A stretch of 6,250 bases of DNA. It comes from Candidatus Aenigmatarchaeota archaeon. Lineage in GTDB: Archaea; Aenigmatarchaeota; Aenigmatarchaeia; QMZP01. The notes below the pieces were generated by a model that was not told the DNA's origin, searched no databases, and saw only the letters and a list, made by a program, of their open reading frames with translations. The stretch covers positions 1 to 6,250 of the forward strand of contig JACQOD010000066.1 in assembly GCA_016202725.1 (NCBI GenBank), written 5' to 3'. Both the position numbers and the translations under genes were made by a program. Each line of letters begins with the position of its first letter. The stretch's first letter is position 1. This document shows, piece by piece, positions 3,446 to 6,250 of this stretch.

Positions 3446-4775
3446 CAAGGCCGCTCCCCAGGAAGTGCAGGAACGGTTCAGCGAGTATGGCATCGCCCTG
3501 CAGGCAGTTCCCTGGTATCCGGATGCCTTCGTTTCCTCCGAACCCGCGGTGGGCCAGACCTTGGACCATGCCCTCGGCCTGATTTACCTGCAGGACCTGG
3601 CGAGCATGCTTCCCCCGCTAGCGCTCCTGCCGGAGCTGGAGCAGCTTCGGGACGCCCCGGAACCGGAGGAGCAGGAACCGCCCGTCATCCCGGGGGTCCT
3701 GGACGCGTGCGCCGCTCCCGGCTCCAAGGCAGGCCAGCTGGCTGCCCTCCTGCAGGGGCGGAGCCTGGTCGTGGCCAATGACGTGTCCTGGGGGCGGACC
3801 AAAGCCCTGCGCTTCAACCTGGAGAAGATGGGCGCGACCAACGCCGTGGTCATGAGCAGGGACCTGCGGTCCTTCCCTGCTTGCCAGTTCCCCCTCATCC
3901 TCCTGGATGCGCCCTGCTCCGCGGAAGGCACGGCCTGCCGGAATCCGCTCGCGCTCGAGCGGTGGAAGCCCAGGCTCATCCAGCGGCTGGCCCGGATCCA
4001 GCAGCGGCTGCTGCTGGCTGCCTTTGACCACCTCCTCCCCGGAGGCGTCCTGGTTTACTCCACCTGCACCTTCGCACCGGAGGAGAATGAGGGCGTGGCG
4101 GAGTTCCTGCTCCAGCAGCGGTCAGCCTCCCTGGAGCCGCTGCGGTTCCCTGGACTCCGGTCTTCCCCGGGCCTCACCGCCTGGGAGGGGGAGGATTTCT
4201 CTCCCGACCTCAGCAAGGCGGTGCGGGTCTGGCCCCACCAGAACCGGACCGAAGGCTTCTTCCTCGCGAAGATCAGGAAGGCTCGCCAGGGCAATCCCGA
4301 GCCTGCCGGCCGGGGCCAGCTTCCCCCCCTGCTCTGGGACACCGGCGGCAGGGACGTGGCCGCGGTCCGCTCCTACCTGGGAACGCGGTTCCAGGTGGCT
4401 ACTTCCGCGGCCGGGTGGTATGCCTCCCCCAAGGGCGTCGTCTCCCGGGGGCCTCCCCTGCTTCCACCCCTGCCGCTGCAAGCTCCTGGCGTGCATGCGG
4501 CCACGGTCCAGGAGGGAAGGGTGAAGCCGTCCACGATGGGCCTGCAGTTGCTCGGCGGGCATGCCAGGAAAAACAGGGTCAATCTCTCTGCTGAACAGGC
4601 CCGGGAGTACATCGCCGGCGAGGACATCGGCCTGAGTCCGCCCCCTGCAGGGGCCACGGACGGCTATGTCCTCCTCACGGTCCGGGGCCTGCCCCTGGGC
4701 TGCGGCCTCCTGCAGGCGGGGGTGGTCAGGAACGTCCTCCCCAAGGCCATGCGCCAGGCGATCCGCTGGTGCTGA
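3333..4775 (+). CDS. NSUN/RsmF-type RNA (cytosine-5) methyltransferase with C-terminal PUA-like domain
   Basis: The protein has 480 residues, the same size as bacterial RsmF. It is predicted to transfer a methyl group from S-adenosylmethionine to C5 of a cytosine in rRNA or tRNA. Residues 1-60 are the N-terminal RNA-binding part with the family motif FRVNTLK (33-39). The Rossmann-like catalytic domain shows the S-adenosylmethionine-binding loop VLDACAAPGSKAGQ (122-135), Asp150, LLDAPCSAEGT (190-200) with Cys195, used in this family for product release, and VYSTCTFAPEENE (241-253) with Cys245, the catalytic nucleophile. Gly is replaced by Ala in the usual DAPCSGEGT. A Glu/Pro-rich insert (about 101-120) precedes the first motif. 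Residues 334-480 match the RsmF-type PUA-like RNA-binding domain (LSAEQAREYIAGEDI; GYVLLTVRGLPLGCGL; RNVLPKAMR). Substrate choice between rRNA and tRNA cannot be settled from sequence. The start is supported by the TATA box and by the duplicated 5' fragment at 2512. Confidence 0.92.
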   Translation: MDLPPAFLERYLPLVDDPAAFQDSLQEKPPKSFRVNTLKAAPQEVQERFSEYGIALQAVPWYPDAFVSSEPAVGQTLDHALGLIYLQDLASMLPPLALLPELEQLRDAPEPEEQEPPVIPGVLDACAAPGSKAGQLAALLQGRSLVVANDVSWGRTKALRFNLEKMGATNAVVMSRDLRSFPACQFPLILLDAPCSAEGTACRNPLALERWKPRLIQRLARIQQRLLLAAFDHLLPGGVLVYSTCTFAPEENEGVAEFLLQQRSASLEPLRFPGLRSSPGLTAWEGEDFSPDLSKAVRVWPHQNRTEGFFLAKIRKARQGNPEPAGRGQLPPLLWDTGGRDVAAVRSYLGTRFQVATSAAGWYASPKGVVSRGPPLLPPLPLQAPGVHAATVQEGRVKPSTMGLQLLGGHARKNRVNLSAEQAREYIAGEDIGLSPPPAGATDGYVLLTVRGLPLGCGLLQAGVVRNVLPKAMRQAIRWC

Positions 4776-4810
4776 AGACCAAAGACCGGGAAGCATCCTC
4801 CCGCGCAGGC
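4776..4810. other. Short gap between convergent genes, with a small hairpin
   Basis: The methyltransferase and the propeller gene end 35 bp apart, tail to tail. CGGGA (4787-4791) can pair with TCCCG (4799-4803) around a 7-nt loop. No T-run is present on the plus strand, and only TCTTTGGTCTT on the minus strand. A shared terminator is possible but poorly supported. Confidence 0.3.
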
Positions 4811-6097
4811 TCACCGCTTCTTGCTGGTGTAGAGGCTCTTGGTCGTGTATTCTGACTTGAAGGTGTAGACGGATTCCGAGCCGCCATCGCCGAGGGTGCG
4901 AACAGCGTAGCGACCATGTTCCTCGCGGGGCATCTCCCCCATGGTCGCGACCACTTCCAGGGCCTGCTGCGGTCCCAACTGGTCAGCCTGGATGGGGGAT
5001 GGATAGGCGAGGGACGAGCGGAATGTCCACTGCAGCTTCCCGGAGACGTCGACGCAGTAGAACGTGCAGTCATTGGAGCCGAAGTAGACCTTCCCGTCCA
5101 GAACAACCGGGGTCGCCACCACCGGACCGCCGGTCCGATACTTCCAGAGCAGCCTTCCTTCGCAGGAGATGGCGTACAGGTTCCCATCCGCGTTGCCCGC
5201 ATAGATGACCCCGTCTGCGATCGCGGGCTGCAGGATCCAGATGCTCTCCCCCTGGAACCGCCAGGCCAATTTTCCCGCGAGGGAGAGCGCATAGATGTTC
5301 TGGTCGCGGCACAAGACGTAGAGTCTTTCCCCGTCGGTTGCCGCGGAGCGAGGATGGTTCCTCACGGGGAACTTCCAAGCCAGCTTCCCGGACGCACGGT
5401 CCAGGCAGTAGAAATTGTTGTCCGTCGCTCCTACGAAGATCCTGTTTCCGAGGACGACGGGGCGATGGAAAACGAAAGGTCCGCCGGCGGAGAACCGCCA
5501 CCGCACTTTCCCCGTCAGGGCGTCCAGGCAGTAGAAGTTCTGCTCCTCAGGCATGACATAGAGGTGACCGTCATGGTACAGGAGATCATCCGATATGGGA
5601 GCCGTTGTGCGGAATTTCCAAATCAATTTCCCCTCGGTGGAAAGGCAGTATACGCATCCGTCCTTGCAGCCGAAGAATATCCTTCCCTCGGCCCCCGCGA
5701 CGCGCCCGCCGATGCTGTCCCCCGCAGAGAACTTCCAATCCTTCTTGCCGTCCAGGGTCAGGCAATAGAGGGTCTTGTCCATGCTCCCCACGTACAACCT
5801 GCTGCCGGCGATATATGCGCTGCACATGATCGGGGCGCCGGTCGCACACTCCCATTGCTTCTCTCCCGCAAGGGAGAGGGCGTAGAACTTGTGATCGCAA
5901 TTCCCCACATACAAGGTCCCCCCCTGGACGATGGGTCCGCAATGCTCGAAGCTGCCGCCGGTTCCGATGGCCCACATGACGGATTTGCCGCTGGTCTTGA
6001 TGGTTGCAATGGTGCCGATGAGGTCGAGATCGTCGAACTGGGACACATCGAAGGAGGCATGCACCGCCGCCGGTTGGTCCGTCAGATACCGGTCCAT
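4811..6097 (-). CDS. PQQ-like eight-bladed beta-propeller repeat protein
   Basis: The protein has 428 residues and no signal peptide or membrane segment, so it is predicted to be cytoplasmic. Tryptophans at 42, 82, 121, 160, 200, 241, 279, 318 and 357, spaced 38-41 residues apart, mark eight PQQ-type repeats. The consensus repeat ends in ..LYVG..D..FYCLD..GK..WKF.(T/A)G, as in YVGNCDHKFYALSLAGEKQW and YFGSNDCTFYCVDVSGKLQW. Eight units suit a closed eight-bladed propeller. FYCL-type cysteines recur in several blades. Short extra parts lie at the N-terminus (1-40) and C-terminus (about 363-428), the latter ending in a Tyr/Thr/Lys repeat tail. Such repeats are named after quinoprotein dehydrogenases, but no cofactor site or catalytic residues can be identified, so a binding or scaffold role is as likely as enzymatic activity. 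The start is supported by a TATA-like box 26 nt upstream. The gene converges with the methyltransferase. Confidence 0.88.
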   Translation of the reverse strand: MDRYLTDQPAAVHASFDVSQFDDLDLIGTIATIKTSGKSVMWAIGTGGSFEHCGPIVQGGTLYVGNCDHKFYALSLAGEKQWECATGAPIMCSAYIAGSRLYVGSMDKTLYCLTLDGKKDWKFSAGDSIGGRVAGAEGRIFFGCKDGCVYCLSTEGKLIWKFRTTAPISDDLLYHDGHLYVMPEEQNFYCLDALTGKVRWRFSAGGPFVFHRPVVLGNRIFVGATDNNFYCLDRASGKLAWKFPVRNHPRSAATDGERLYVLCRDQNIYALSLAGKLAWRFQGESIWILQPAIADGVIYAGNADGNLYAISCEGRLLWKYRTGGPVVATPVVLDGKVYFGSNDCTFYCVDVSGKLQWTFRSSLAYPSPIQADQLGPQQALEVVATMGEMPREEHGRYAVRTLGDGGSESVYTFKSEYTTKSLYTSKKR

Positions 6098-6118
6098 GGA
6101 CGGTTTTTGCAGGGAGGG

Positions 6119-6127
6119 GTTAAATTG
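6119..6127 (-). promoter_or_regulatory. TATA-box promoter of the propeller gene
   Basis: On the minus strand, CAATTTAAC is centred 26 nt before the ATG (A at 6097). It lies in the 46-bp gap after the upstream gene's stop codon, so the propeller gene probably has its own leaderless transcript. The CCCTCCC tract that follows is pyrimidine-rich on the coding strand, so no Shine-Dalgarno sequence serves this start. Confidence 0.55.
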
Positions 6128-6143
6128 GTGAGTTGGTGAGCGC

Positions 6144-6248
6144 TCATCCCCCGGGCCCCGCCGGGAATAGCGCCTTTGGGTAGTTGGCTATCAGTTGCGC
6201 GTCCAGTGCTCCTGCCGGCAGGGCATTGACTCTGGGAAATATGCGCAG
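6144..6248 (-). CDS. 3' end of an unidentified protein (partial at right edge)
   Basis: One minus-strand frame is open from the window edge to a TGA (complement of 6144-6146). It encodes 34 residues: LRIFPRVNALPAGALDAQLI, then ANYPKALFPAGPGG. The sequence looks like a natural C-terminus, and the stop falls 46 bp before the propeller gene, in the same orientation. I do not recognise the family. Another minus-strand frame is also open here in this GC-rich DNA, so the call is tentative. Confidence 0.45.
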   Translation of the reverse strand: MRIFPRVNALPAGALDAQLIANYPKALFPAGPGG

Positions 6249-6250
6249 CG

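Noticed and set aside
4916..6139. 407-codon plus-strand frame opposite the propeller gene
   Set aside because: The minus strand has eight regular Trp-marked repeats and a promoter. The plus-strand frame only mirrors that repeat structure and has no domain signature.

Overview
The window reads as a piece of an archaeal chromosome of fairly high GC. Five of the six genes or gene remnants whose 5' end lies here have a T-rich TATA-like box (GCTTTTTAA, GCTTTTAT, GCTTTTTAT or AATTTAA) about 24-27 nt upstream of the start codon. That is the spacing expected if transcription starts at or next to the ATG, so these mRNAs are probably leaderless; the sixth remnant follows the same pattern. Only the second genes of the two-gene operons have Shine-Dalgarno-like sequences. 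The genes fit the same picture: a lipobox protein, tandem VapBC modules, an NSUN/RsmF-type RNA methyltransferase and a PQQ-type propeller protein. I cannot name the lineage; a DPANN or other poorly characterised archaeon is only a guess.

Layout, left to right. At 1-107 there is the 3' end of an unidentified gene in AT-rich DNA (44 of the first 120 bases are G or C). At 254-1504 is a predicted secreted lipoprotein with a Pro/Gly-rich stalk and a domain that looks like a degenerate M23/LytM fold. From 1539 to 3299 lie two vapBC toxin-antitoxin modules. Between them are a spacer of about 285 bp (2227-2511) and a broken copy of the promoter and first 38 codons of the downstream methyltransferase (2484-2646). 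The complete methyltransferase gene follows at 3333-4775. It converges, across a 35-bp gap, with a minus-strand gene for an eight-bladed PQQ-like propeller (4811-6097). At the right edge the 3' end of another minus-strand gene enters the window (6144-6248).

The notable part is the vapBC/methyltransferase segment. The two vapBC modules have nearly identical control regions: 29 identical bases, the same TATA box, and the same palindrome TGTATATACA over the predicted transcription start and ATG. Their proteins are only about 50% (antitoxin) and about 40% (toxin) identical. Each module is followed by a copy of the methyltransferase promoter and 5' end. This looks like two diverged vapBC alleles brought into tandem by recombination at one locus, leaving a methyltransferase stub. 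Shared operators together with identical antitoxin N-termini predict cross-regulation. No CRISPR array, tRNA, rRNA, transposase or integrase was seen.
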